The notes under the pieces are model-generated. The model had not been told where the DNA came from, ran no database searches, and worked only from the letters and a program-made list of their open reading frames with translations. 64,000 bases of DNA. Source: Halorubrum sp. CBA1229 (lineage in GTDB: Archaea; Halobacteriota; Halobacteria; Halobacteriales; Haloferacaceae). The translations under genes were made by a program, and so were the position numbers. Location: positions 3,100,001 through 3,164,000 of the forward strand of contig NZ_CP054585.1 of NCBI RefSeq assembly GCF_003721435.2, written 5' to 3'. Of this stretch, positions 17,357-25,294 are shown piece after piece. The stretch's first letter is position 1. Every line of letters begins with the position of its first letter.

Positions 17357-18130
17357 ATGTGCGGCCGCTACACCCTCTTTACCCCCGCCGCCGATCTCGA
17401 GACCCGGTTCGGCGCCGACTTCGGCGATGTCGAGCCCAGCTACAACTGCGCGCCCGGACAGGAGCTCCCGGTGATCGCCGACGAGGCGCCCGACCGCGCG
17501 ACCCGGATGGAGTGGGGGCTCACCCCTTCGTGGGCCGACGAGTCGTTCGACCTCATCAACGCCCGCGCCGAGACGGTCCGCGAGAAGCGGAGCTTCGCCG
17601 ACGCGTTCGAGCGCCGGCGGTGCCTCGTCCCCGCCGACGGCTTCTACGAGTGGGTCGAGGGCGGCGGGCCGGACGGGGCCGGTGGACAAGGCGGTCACGG
17701 CAACCGCGGGGACCGCGGCGGCTCCGGAAAGACTCCCTACCGCGTCGCCTTCGAGGACGACCGCCCGTTCGCGATGGCGGGGCTCTACGAGCGGTGGGAG
17801 CCGCCGGAGCCCGAGACGACGCAGACGGGGCTCGGCGCGTTCGGCGGCGGGCCGGCGGAGGGCGACGAGGACGAGGCCGACGGGCCCGTGGAGACGTTCA
17901 CGGTCGTGACGACCGAGCCGAACGCGCTCGTCGCCGACCTCCACCACCGGATGGCGGTGATCTTGGACCCGGACGAGGAAGAGACGTGGCTCCGCGGCGA
18001 CCCCGACGAGGCCGCCGCGCTGCTGGACCCGTATCCGGCCGACGAACTCGCCGCGCACCCGGTTTCGACGCGGGTGAACTCCCCCGCAGTCGACGCCCCG
18101 GAGCTGATCGAACCGGTCGGCGGAAAGTAA
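17357..18130 (+). CDS. HMCES/YedK-type SOS response-associated protein (SRAP)
   Basis: SRAP proteins crosslink through Cys2 to abasic sites in single-stranded DNA and protect them. This 257-residue protein begins MCGRYTLF, so Cys2 is exposed after Met removal. Other conserved parts are YNCAPGQELPV (about 34), ARAETVREKRSFADAF (about 74), RRCLVPADGFYEW (about 93) and LHHRMAVIL (about 195) with the catalytic His. Two Gly/Asp-rich insertions (about 108-128 and 155-177) lengthen loops compared with compact family members. A TATA-like element (GATTTATG near 17320) precedes the start. It diverges from a DEDD exonuclease. Confidence 0.9.
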   Translation: MCGRYTLFTPAADLETRFGADFGDVEPSYNCAPGQELPVIADEAPDRATRMEWGLTPSWADESFDLINARAETVREKRSFADAFERRRCLVPADGFYEWVEGGGPDGAGGQGGHGNRGDRGGSGKTPYRVAFEDDRPFAMAGLYERWEPPEPETTQTGLGAFGGGPAEGDEDEADGPVETFTVVTTEPNALVADLHHRMAVILDPDEEETWLRGDPDEAAALLDPYPADELAAHPVSTRVNSPAVDAPELIEPVGGK

Positions 18131-18165
18131 TCTTTTTCTACCTGTTTGCTGAATGAAAGAATGAA

Positions 18166-18420
18166 ATGCCCTCCCTCCCGCAGATCGGCGTCGCCGGCGG
18201 TCCGGAACTACTCGTCGCGCTCCTCCTTCTCGGGATACTGGTCGTCCCGGCGCTGCTCGTGTCACTGATCGTCTACCTAGACGCGACGGACCGAGACAGC
18301 CGCCACGCGATCGCGTGGGCGCTCGGCGCGCTCCTCGGCGGCGTCGTCGTCTGGGTCCTCTACTTCGCCGTCCGCGACGAGGTCGGTCCGAGCGGGTCGG
18401 CCGTGAACGGTCGACCGTGA
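18166..18420 (+). CDS. Small two-helix membrane protein
   Basis: The 84-residue protein has two hydrophobic helices, at about 12-36 (LLVALLLLGILVVPALLVSLI) and 46-66, joined by a short charged loop (DATDRDSRHA). The shape resembles small haloarchaeal membrane proteins related to PLDc_N-type helical hairpins. No function can be given. It starts 35 bp after the SRAP gene in the same direction and could be co-transcribed. Confidence 0.65.
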   Translation: MPSLPQIGVAGGPELLVALLLLGILVVPALLVSLIVYLDATDRDSRHAIAWALGALLGGVVVWVLYFAVRDEVGPSGSAVNGRP

Positions 18421-18490
18421 TCGCGGGGTCGATGATAGCTGGAGCGGTGATCGCGGGAGCGGCGGAAGCCCCGTCAGCGGAGCGTCGGAG

Positions 18491-19951
18491 TCAGGGCGCG
18501 ACCAAGTCGACGACTGTCTCGTCGTCGACGACCACGTTGTACGCCCCCTCGTCGTCGTTCCAGAGCACGAGGCCGTTCTCGACGAAGACGACCGCGCCGT
18601 AGTCGGCCCGCCGGAGGTCCTCGTTGAGCACGGTCTCGCGCGTGCAGACGAGGTAGTGGTCCACCGTCTGTGAGCCGTCGCCGACGCGGTAGAGCGCGTT
18701 GTCGCCGTCGCTGAGGTCGTGGCTGAGTTTCACCGCGAGCAGGTTCACGCGGTCGGTAACGTGCTCCTCCGAGTCCGCCATCCGCGCGCAGCGGTCGTCG
18801 CTCGCCCGGACGTCGACGCGGCGCTTCCCGTCGTGTCGGAGGATCGCGTACGCGAACTGGACGTCGACGTTGACGAACTCGCCCGGCTCGTCGGTCGATC
18901 CGCGCTCGGCCGCCTCGTCGAGCCGCCGCTGGAAGGGGGGCACGTCGAGGTCGTCGGCGACGTCGAACGACCAGCCGCCGTCGGAGGGGGTCTCGTCCGG
19001 CCAGAGCCGGAGCGTGGGCGAGTACGTCTCGACGCCGCTCGTCGGCGTGACGACCTCGCGTTCGATCTCGCGGAGCCCCATCGCGGTGTTGCGGTCGGCG
19101 GGCGCGAAGGCGACGACGCTCCCATCGTCGGCGAGGCGGTCGATCGCGGCATCGACGACCGAGACCGGGTCCGCGAGCTCCGAGAGGACGTTCCCGAAGA
19201 CGACCAAGTCGAAGGGGCCGTCCGGGGCGTCCGACCCCTCGGCGTCAGCCCGCGCCGTCTCGCCGTCGGTCCCGAGGAACGACTCCGCCGTCGTCTCGTG
19301 GATCGTCGGCCGAAAGTTGCGGCCGGTCTCCTCGAGCATGCGGTCGAGCACGTCGGCCGCGGCGCTCGGCTCGACGGCGTGGTAGTCGACGACGGCGTCG
19401 TCGGGGAGGTAGTCGTGGAGGCCGAGCGCGGGGCCGCCGACGCCCGCGCCCACGTCTAGGACGCGGAGGGTCCGGTCTACGAGCCCGTTCTCGACGAGGT
19501 CGTCGAGGACGTACCCGATCGTCGCGTAGTAGGCGGGGAGGTGGTAGATCGCGTACCCGAGCGCGGCGACGGGGTCGTACTCGACGTCGTTCTCGTAGAG
19601 GTAGTCCGACTTCAGCCGCCGGACCGCCTCGCGGAGTTCCTCGCCGGACTCGTCGCGGTGCCAGTTCGCGCCGAACTCCTCGACGAGGAGGTCCTCTAAG
19701 GCGAACGAGTAGGCGTCGGGGAACGCGGTCGGCGCCCACTCGGGGTCGGGGATCGGTCCCTCGGGGACGGGCTCGAAGCTCCCGTCGTCGCGCTCGCGCA
19801 GGCGGAGGTCGAACGCCTCCTCGCGGAGCGTCTCGCGGACGACCGTCGGGTGCGGCGTCCCCTCGACGTACTCCGCGATCTCCTCGGGGTCGATCGGCCT
19901 GACGTTGCGCAGGTAGTTGGCGTTGTTTCGGACCGCGTCTCTGTCTATCAT
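18491..19951 (-). CDS. Rsm22-type SAM-dependent methyltransferase
   Basis: The 486-residue protein has a helical N-terminal third, then a Rossmann methyltransferase domain opening with LRVLDVGAGVGGPALGL (about 165). The post-motif GPFDLVVFGNVLSELADP (about 255) and a beta-rich C-terminal extension follow. This resembles the small ribosomal subunit Rsm22 family. Only two cysteines are visible (DRCARM and VCTRET), so the iron-sulfur cluster of mitochondrial Rsm22 is not evident. A ribosome-linked role is inferred from the family. The ATG at 19951 starts the conserved segment (MIDRDAVRNNANYLRN); upstream residues are Arg/Pro/Thr-rich shadow sequence. TyrA lies 28 bp upstream on the same strand. 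Confidence 0.75.
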   Translation of the reverse strand: MIDRDAVRNNANYLRNVRPIDPEEIAEYVEGTPHPTVVRETLREEAFDLRLRERDDGSFEPVPEGPIPDPEWAPTAFPDAYSFALEDLLVEEFGANWHRDESGEELREAVRRLKSDYLYENDVEYDPVAALGYAIYHLPAYYATIGYVLDDLVENGLVDRTLRVLDVGAGVGGPALGLHDYLPDDAVVDYHAVEPSAAADVLDRMLEETGRNFRPTIHETTAESFLGTDGETARADAEGSDAPDGPFDLVVFGNVLSELADPVSVVDAAIDRLADDGSVVAFAPADRNTAMGLREIEREVVTPTSGVETYSPTLRLWPDETPSDGGWSFDVADDLDVPPFQRRLDEAAERGSTDEPGEFVNVDVQFAYAILRHDGKRRVDVRASDDRCARMADSEEHVTDRVNLLAVKLSHDLSDGDNALYRVGDGSQTVDHYLVCTRETVLNEDLRRADYGAVVFVENGLVLWNDDEGAYNVVVDDETVVDLVAP

Positions 19952-19979
19952 GAAATTGCTGTTACCGTGGTCGATCGGC

Positions 19980-20753
19980 TCACTCGTGTCGCTCTCGTCC
20001 CTCGCGGTCGCCGCGGGCCGCCTCGTACAGGTCGGCGAACGCCTCCGGGTCGGCGTCGGCGATCTCGCGGGCCGCGGCGGCCACGTCGTCGGCGCCGTCG
20101 AAGGCGCGCTGGATCTCGGCGTACACCCCGGGCGCGCCCTCGGTGACGGTGTCGGCGACATCGTCGAGCGCGGCCGAGACCGGGGTGTGGAACTCCTCGC
20201 GCACGTCGTCGCCCGCCAGCCGCCACGCGAGGACCGCCGCGTGCGCGCCGGCCTGCACCGTCTCCATCGCCCGGTCGTGCTCGGCGGGCGTCGTCTCGAA
20301 CACGTCGTTGCCGCCGGCCTCGATCGCGGCCGCGATCCCCTCGACGACGGAGCCGCCCTCGTCGACCACGCAGGCGACGTTGCCCGGGACGCGCGGCGGC
20401 GCGAACAGCGGGTGGAAGCTCGCGCGTTCGAGGTCCGGCGCGTGCTCGCGCATCGCCGCGACCGCCTCGGTCATCTCGCCGGAGACGTCGAGGACCGCCC
20501 GCACCGCCCGGGGCGCGTACGCCTCGACCGCCGCGGGGACCGCCGACATCGGCACCGCGAGACACACCGCGTCGTGGGTCGTGTCGCCGTCGGCCGGGAC
20601 CGCCGTCGCGTCGCGCGAGGCGGCGGCGTCGCGGGCGACCTCGGGGTCGCGGTCGGCGAAGGCGACCGCCGCGTCCACCGGCGACTCGTCGGCCGACACC
20701 GTGTCGGCGATCCACCGGCCGATCTCGCCCGCGCCCACGACGAGTAGGTCCAT
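19980..20753 (-). CDS. tyrA: Prephenate dehydrogenase-like protein (TyrA family)
   Basis: The 257-residue protein opens with the NAD(P)-binding motif LLVVGAGEIGRWIADTV. It carries the TyrA segment ERASFHPLFAPPR (about residue 105) in place of the usual HPMFGP loop, followed by the helical dimerisation domain. In tyrosine synthesis the enzyme oxidatively decarboxylates prephenate to 4-hydroxyphenylpyruvate. The length and segment order fit the archaeal TyrA-like group. A TATA element at 20781-20790 is placed for a leaderless start at the chosen ATG. The Rsm22-type gene follows 28 bp downstream, probably in the same transcript. Confidence 0.8.
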   Translation of the reverse strand: MDLLVVGAGEIGRWIADTVSADESPVDAAVAFADRDPEVARDAAASRDATAVPADGDTTHDAVCLAVPMSAVPAAVEAYAPRAVRAVLDVSGEMTEAVAAMREHAPDLERASFHPLFAPPRVPGNVACVVDEGGSVVEGIAAAIEAGGNDVFETTPAEHDRAMETVQAGAHAAVLAWRLAGDDVREEFHTPVSAALDDVADTVTEGAPGVYAEIQRAFDGADDVAAAAREIADADPEAFADLYEAARGDREGRERHE

Positions 20754-20780
20754 CGGTTGCCCGGACGGAGGGCGCGCGAG

Positions 20781-20790
20781 GCTTAAAAAG
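20781..20790 (-). promoter_or_regulatory. TATA element for tyrA
   Basis: CTTTTTAAGC on the minus strand is centred about 32 bp before the ATG at 20753 and fixes that start. Confidence 0.6.
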
Positions 20791-20841
20791 GCTCGACTCG
20801 GTCGCCGGTCCGGGGCCGCCCGCACCGTTCTGGGGCGAGCG

Positions 20842-22089
20842 CTACTCCGAGGCCGACCGCTCGGCGTCTCCGCGGAGCCCGAGGAGGCCATCGCCCGGGG
20901 CGAGGGCCCGGACGGCCGGGAACAGCGCCAGCGCGATCGCGAGCTCCAGCCCGCCGACCGCGAGGAACGCCGGCGTGTACCCGAACGCCTCGGTGGCGCC
21001 GCCGCCGACGAGGAAGCCGGCGAGGAAGCCGAGCGAGCCGAACACGTTGAACAGCCCCATCGCCGCGCCGCGGGCCTCGGGCTCGACGAGGTCGGTGACG
21101 AGCGCCATCGTCGCCGGCGCCATCAGCGCGCCGCAGACCCCGACGAGGGCCATCAGGCCGGCGGCGACGGGGTAGACCGGCGCGAGGCCGACGCCGACCG
21201 TGACGACCCCGTACGCGATCGACCCGACCACGACGGGGAGGAAGCGGCCCACCCGGTCGGAGAGCGACCCGAACGGCGACTGGAGCAGCGCGAACGGGAC
21301 GAAGAAGAGCGCGAGCGTCGCGCCCGCGCCGGCGGCCGAGAGGCCGAAGGTCTCCGGGTCCTGAAAGTAGTAGACGCCGACTAAGGCGAAGAAGCCGGCC
21401 GTGAGTCGGTCGACGAACCCGAACGCCAGCGGGACGAGGAGCCCGCGGGTCGTCCGCGCTTGCGCGAGCACGTCGCGGAACCGGGCGTCGTCGCCGTCGC
21501 CCTCCGCGCTCGCCCTTCCGACTGCCCGGTCGTCGACGGCCGCCGCGAGCAGCCCCGCGCCCGCCAGCACCGCGGCCCCGGCGTACACCGGGTAGAACGT
21601 GTCGACGTCGGCGAGCGCCCCGCCGACCACGGACCCGAGGGCCGCGCCCAGCCCGATCGCCGTCCCGGCGGCGCCCATGTTACGCCCGTTGCCGCCGCGT
21701 AAGTCCATCAGCGACGTGATCGCGAGCGAGAACGCGCCGATCGTGAGCGCCCCGCCGACGACGCGGACCACGAGCGCCGCCCGGAAGCCGAGGCCGAGGC
21801 CCGGCACCGCCGCCAGCGCGACGTACGAGGCCGCGCCGCCGAGGGCGCCGGCGACGATCAGCGGGACCCGCCGCCCGAGGGCGTCGCTGGCGGCCCCCCA
21901 GACGACCGCGAAGGAGACGAACGCGCCGAACTCCGCGACGAGGAACCACATCCCGGCGTCGATGCCGGCCGGCGCGCCGAGCGCGACCACCAGGTCCGGC
22001 ACGCCGGGGTAGAGGAGCACCTGCGAGACGAGCACCGCGAGCACGACGGCGCCGAGCAGCCGCCGTTCTCCGCGGTCGTCGTCGCTCAT
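20842..22089 (-). CDS. MFS transporter
   Basis: The 415-residue protein has about 12 hydrophobic helices in two halves, each with the MFS loop signature: GAASDALGRRVPLI (about 64) and GSLSDRVGRFLPVV (about 265). It is a cytoplasmic-membrane secondary transporter, perhaps of a drug or sugar type, but the substrate cannot be read from sequence. An AT-rich TTTATAAG lies only a few bases before the chosen ATG, which is too close for a normal TATA box. The true start or promoter may therefore differ, although the next Met is already beyond the first helix. Confidence 0.85.
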   Translation of the reverse strand: MSDDDRGERRLLGAVVLAVLVSQVLLYPGVPDLVVALGAPAGIDAGMWFLVAEFGAFVSFAVVWGAASDALGRRVPLIVAGALGGAASYVALAAVPGLGLGFRAALVVRVVGGALTIGAFSLAITSLMDLRGGNGRNMGAAGTAIGLGAALGSVVGGALADVDTFYPVYAGAAVLAGAGLLAAAVDDRAVGRASAEGDGDDARFRDVLAQARTTRGLLVPLAFGFVDRLTAGFFALVGVYYFQDPETFGLSAAGAGATLALFFVPFALLQSPFGSLSDRVGRFLPVVVGSIAYGVVTVGVGLAPVYPVAAGLMALVGVCGALMAPATMALVTDLVEPEARGAAMGLFNVFGSLGFLAGFLVGGGATEAFGYTPAFLAVGGLELAIALALFPAVRALAPGDGLLGLRGDAERSASE

Positions 22090-22402
22090 TTGCTTATAAA
22101 ACGGGCCGAACGGGCAAAAGAACGACGCTCCGTGGGGAGGGCCGTGCCCGCGGCGAACCGCCCGTCTGGTCCCGTCGAAACGGTCGGCGGGGGCGCCGAC
22201 GCCCTCCCGCCGCGCCTCGGGACTTTTTAAGCACCACGTTGAAGTAATCACCAGACCAACCGGTTTCCACCGACGACTGACGGCCGCGGGCGGCGGGACC
22301 CGCCCGCACAGTGAACTCGGCCGAAACTGATGACTGAAGGGACCAACGAATGAGATCGGAACGGAGCGCAAGCGACGCAACAGTCGGAGTTGAGCGCGGT
22401 CG
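22090..22402. other. 313-bp region holding a long leader for the GT2 gene
   Basis: A TATA-like ACTTTTTAA at about 22222-22230 points toward the GT2 gene, giving an expected transcript start near 22255 and an untranslated leader of about 150 nt. Most genes here are leaderless, so this is unusual. Two tiny overlapping open frames fill the last 75 bases (see 22330-22406). No longer gene is seen. Confidence 0.55.
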
Positions 22403-22406
22403 ATGA
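22330..22406 (+). other. Two chained mini-ORFs upstream of the GT2 gene
   Basis: The first frame (22330-22353) reads MTEGTNE and stops. Its TGA overlaps the ATG of a second frame (22350-22406; 18 residues, MRSERSASDATVGVERGR). The second TGA overlaps the GT2 ATG at 22403. Both overlaps are ATGA. This could couple translation of the glycosyltransferase to the leader. Chance cannot be excluded for such short frames. Confidence 0.35.
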
Positions 22407-23674
22407 TCGAACCGCTCGCCGCGACAGCCGTCGCGCTCGTGTTCTGGGTGACGCTCCTGTTGTACGGCTTCTCCTCGTTCTGGTGGCTGCTCGAAGTGAC
22501 GGTCCTCGCGTACGGCTGGCGGGCCGACGACGAGAGCGAGATCGGCCTGGATAACATCCAAGTGCGTATTCTGACGTACAACTCGCCGTCGACCGTGCAA
22601 GTGACCGTGAACTCAGTCCCCGAGGGAGTGGCCGAGACGAAGGTGATAGCCGAGGCGGAGATGGACATCGACGGCGCCGACGTCCACGTCGTCCCCGACG
22701 AGTTCGAGAGCCAGGCGCAGAAGAAAGGCCGAGCCATCGAGTGGGCCCGTCGGCACGTCGCCTGCGAGCAGGAGTACATCCTGTACCTCGACGAGGACAG
22801 CATCATGGTCAACTTCGAGGGACTGCCGGCCGCCGACCTCGTCCAGATCACGGAACACCCGCTCCGGACCGGGTCCTGGCTGGTCTACCTCTGTGAGGTG
22901 TTTCGGGTCGGCTACCAGCGCGAACAGCGCGCCTTCCACCGCATGGCGTATCCCCTCTACGCGTGGGGCGGCGCCGTCGCCGTCCGGACCGAACTCGAGG
23001 ACGAGGTCACGTGGGACGTCCCGACGATCACCGAGGACACAACGTACATCTGGCGGGCCGCCAAACACGTTAACCGCAAGGGCGGACGGTTCGACTACCG
23101 CCTGCTGAACAGACGGTTTCGGAACCAGGCCCCGCCCTCGATCCGGGAGATGTTCAACCAGCGACGGCGGTGGATGTCTGGGACGCTCCGGGACATGTAC
23201 CGGCTCCCGCGGCGGTACCTCCCGCTCCAAGCCGCGCGAATTATCACCTGGACGCTGTCGCCCGTGATCCCGCTGTTGTCCGTGCTGGCGTTCCTCTATC
23301 CCGAACTGGTCCCGCAACACGGCCTCTATCAGATCGCCTCCGTCGGCCTGTTCAGTATGCTGTTCGTGTATATGACGGCGGGGCTGATCGAGTACCGCAA
23401 GTACCCCGAGCAGTGGCCCGTCTACCTCGCGTTGACACCGCTCGTCGTGACGCTCCACGCCGTCGGAGCGTTCTGGGGCATGCTCCGGCCGGCGAAGGAC
23501 TTCAAGATAACCGAGAAGACGCCGGGGCGTGTCGGCGTGGAGACGCTCACGGAACTGAATCCCGACCTAGATGAGGAAATCATGGCGCCTAACGAAGAGA
23601 CCGCGGAGCCCGGAAAAGAGACCGCGGCGTCCGACGGGGAGTCAGACGCCGCGGCGGCGTCGGCCAACGACTGA
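22403..23674 (+). CDS. Membrane GT2 glycosyltransferase, cellulose-synthase-like
   Basis: The 423-residue protein has an N-terminal helix (about 8-35) and a GT-A domain. The donor-binding DxD-like motif is in YILYLDEDSIMV (about 132), the catalytic acid is in PTITEDTTYIWR (about 210), and QRRRWMSG (about 252) is the Q(Q/R)xRW motif of processive GT2 enzymes. Three or four helices follow (about 275-365), then an acidic tail. Such enzymes polymerise or transfer sugars at the cytoplasmic membrane and may extrude a polysaccharide. Residues for all GT2 motifs are present. The product is unknown. Confidence 0.85.
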   Translation: MIEPLAATAVALVFWVTLLLYGFSSFWWLLEVTVLAYGWRADDESEIGLDNIQVRILTYNSPSTVQVTVNSVPEGVAETKVIAEAEMDIDGADVHVVPDEFESQAQKKGRAIEWARRHVACEQEYILYLDEDSIMVNFEGLPAADLVQITEHPLRTGSWLVYLCEVFRVGYQREQRAFHRMAYPLYAWGGAVAVRTELEDEVTWDVPTITEDTTYIWRAAKHVNRKGGRFDYRLLNRRFRNQAPPSIREMFNQRRRWMSGTLRDMYRLPRRYLPLQAARIITWTLSPVIPLLSVLAFLYPELVPQHGLYQIASVGLFSMLFVYMTAGLIEYRKYPEQWPVYLALTPLVVTLHAVGAFWGMLRPAKDFKITEKTPGRVGVETLTELNPDLDEEIMAPNEETAEPGKETAASDGESDAAAASAND

Positions 23675-23682
23675 ACGATCGG

Positions 23683-23946
23683 CTACCCCCATGTGCTCCC
23701 GCCGGCGTACTCGTCCTCGCATCGACAGGTGTCGATACCGAGCGCGGCGTAGACCCCGCAGGTGCCCGTGACGGCACCGGCTCCGAGAATCAAGACGAGG
23801 ACCGCCAGCCCGCCCGTAACGGCCAGCGTGAGCGGCTCTCGGGGCATCGAGTAGTAGAGCCAGAGGGCGACTGCCGCCGCGATCGGCGCCAGCACCCCCC
23901 GTGCGATCCGGTCGCGACGGCCGACGTTCTGCTTTCTCCCAGCCAT
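23683..23946 (-). CDS. YgaP/DUF2892-type small membrane protein
   Basis: The 87-residue protein has a basic N-terminus (MAGRKQNVGRRDRIARG) and two hydrophobic helices at about 18-33 and 40-72. A cysteine-containing end (TGTCGVYAALGIDTCRCED) follows. This is the DUF2892 (YgaP membrane-anchor) pattern, with the helix-Cys feature typical of these proteins. A minus-strand TATTTATTTATC about 27 bp before the ATG is a strong TATA element. The function is unknown; in bacteria the domain is often fused to rhodanese. Confidence 0.75.
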   Translation of the reverse strand: MAGRKQNVGRRDRIARGVLAPIAAAVALWLYYSMPREPLTLAVTGGLAVLVLILGAGAVTGTCGVYAALGIDTCRCEDEYAGGSTWG

Positions 23947-24059
23947 GTCACTAACGATACGTGTCCGATAAATAAATAGGTTACAATCGCGCGTTACACC
24001 GGTACCCGGACGCTCGCGCAGCGCCGCTCGCCTTCGACGCCGCTTACGACGCCGCCAGC

Positions 24060-24743
24060 CTACAGCGCCGAGTCGATCGCCGCCGAGATCGCCGCCGCGT
24101 CGTACCCCTCGACCGCCTCGCCGTCCACGAAGATCGTCGGCGTCCCCTGAACGCCTATCGACTGCCCCTCGCTCCGGTCGCTCATCGACGCCTCCTCGTA
24201 GGCCGCGAACTGCGCGTCGGCGATGGCGGCGCACGGGTCCGCGCCGGCGGCCTCCGCGGCCGCACCGATCGCCTCTCCGCTGTAGCTCCCCTGCGACTCG
24301 TAGGCCGCCGTGGCGAACTCGAAGAACGCCTCGGAGCCGTTCCGGGCGCCGACGCCGCGGGCCGCGCTGGCGACGGGGACCGCCCAGGTCTCGTTGACCG
24401 GGATCGGGAAGTCCCAGTGCTCGTAGCGCACCTCGCCGGGGTCGATGTACTCAGCGCGGACCGTCGGGAAGTGGTCCAGCTTGTAGGAGGCGCAGTGGCC
24501 GCAGGTGAAGTCCTCGAACGCCTTGACGACGACGTCCGCGTCCGGGTCGCCGATGACGGGCCGGTAGTCGAGGGCCGGGTCGGCGGGCTCCGAGAGGTCG
24601 CAGTCGTACGCGCCCGTGTCGAGCGTGTCGCTGCCCTCACTCCCCCCGCCGTTGCCGCCGCCTCCGCCGCCGAGACACCCCGCCGCGCCGACGACGCCGA
24701 CCGACGCCGCGCCCGCGATCAGAGACCGCCGCGTGCGTTCCAT
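24060..24743 (-). CDS. DsbA-like thioredoxin-fold lipoprotein
   Basis: The 227-residue protein has a twin-arginine signal (ERTRRSLIAGAASVGVVGAAGC) ending in a lipobox Cys at about residue 23, then a Gly-rich spacer. It should be exported folded and lipid-anchored outside the membrane. The thioredoxin-fold active site is FEDFTCGHCASYKLDHF (about 74), a CxxC motif. The insert and C-terminal VQGTPTIFVDGEAV supply the cis-Pro region (TPT). This is DsbA family, probably forming or isomerising disulfides in exported proteins. A TATA-like GGTTAAGTG lies about 28 bp before the ATG. Confidence 0.88.
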   Translation of the reverse strand: MERTRRSLIAGAASVGVVGAAGCLGGGGGGNGGGSEGSDTLDTGAYDCDLSEPADPALDYRPVIGDPDADVVVKAFEDFTCGHCASYKLDHFPTVRAEYIDPGEVRYEHWDFPIPVNETWAVPVASAARGVGARNGSEAFFEFATAAYESQGSYSGEAIGAAAEAAGADPCAAIADAQFAAYEEASMSDRSEGQSIGVQGTPTIFVDGEAVEGYDAAAISAAIDSAL

Positions 24744-24817
24744 ACTCGCCGTTCGGACCGGATCGCACTTAACCGCTCCGCGACGGCCGCGGGGGCCCGC
24801 GCCGGAGAGGGGTGGCT

Positions 24818-24850
24818 CGCGTCCGAACGTTTGTTCGCGTCCGAACGTTT
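24818..24850 (+). repeat. 15-bp direct repeat before the DUF5779 gene
   Basis: CGCGTCCGAACGTTT occurs at 24818-24832 and again at 24836-24850, 18 bp apart. The second copy runs into the T-rich TATA-like element of the next gene, so the pair may be an operator or a small duplication of promoter DNA. Confidence 0.6.
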
Positions 24851-24876
24851 TTGCCGGCGCCTCGCGACCCTGTGGT

Positions 24877-25173
24877 ATGAGCGACTGGGACCTCGACCTG
24901 CGCGACGCCGAAGAGCAGATGGACGAGGCGTTCGCGGCCGGCGGCGACGTCGTCCTCGGCGTCCTCGACGGGACGACCGACCCGGAGGAGTGGGTCCGCA
25001 GCGTCGACTACGGCAACACGCTGGTGCTGTCCATCGAGGGCGACCTCAACGAGCTCGCCGCCGGCTTCGCCCGCGAGGTGAAGGACATGGGCGGCGAGCT
25101 GATGCATTTCCGCGGGTTCCTCGTGGTCAGTCCGCCGGGCGCGAGCATCGACACCGATCGGCTGAGCGGGTGA
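24877..25173 (+). CDS. DUF5779-type haloarchaeal protein
   Basis: The 98-residue acidic protein starts MSDWDLDLRDAEEQMDEAF. It has alternating strands (VVLGVLDG, TLVLSIEGD, FRGFLVVSPPG) in a compact alpha/beta fold and matches the haloarchaeal DUF5779 family. The function is unknown. The ATG is 26 bp after a T-rich TATA-like element (GTTTTTG), so it is likely leaderless. A 15-bp direct repeat overlaps this promoter, and a 20-bp tandem repeat follows the stop codon. Confidence 0.75.
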   Translation: MSDWDLDLRDAEEQMDEAFAAGGDVVLGVLDGTTDPEEWVRSVDYGNTLVLSIEGDLNELAAGFAREVKDMGGELMHFRGFLVVSPPGASIDTDRLSG

Positions 25174-25180
25174 CCGCCGC

Positions 25181-25225
25181 GTCGACCGCCAACGCTCCGC
25201 GTCGACCGCTAACGCTCCGCGTCGA
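25181..25225 (+). repeat. 20-bp tandem repeat after the DUF5779 stop codon
   Basis: The unit GTCGACCGCCAACGCTCCGC (25181-25200) is repeated at 25201-25220 with one C-to-T change, plus five bases of a third copy. It starts 8 bp after the stop codon at 25171-25173. Confidence 0.85.
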
Positions 25226-25294
25226 TTTCGGGCCGCGTTTTTGACCGTTGACACGAGCAAAAGAGGTTTGTCACCGGAGTGAGACGGGGGGTGT

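Noticed and set aside
22091-22105. TTTATAAG as the TATA box of the first MFS gene
   Set aside because: It lies only a few bases before the ATG, so transcription would begin inside the gene, before any good alternative start.
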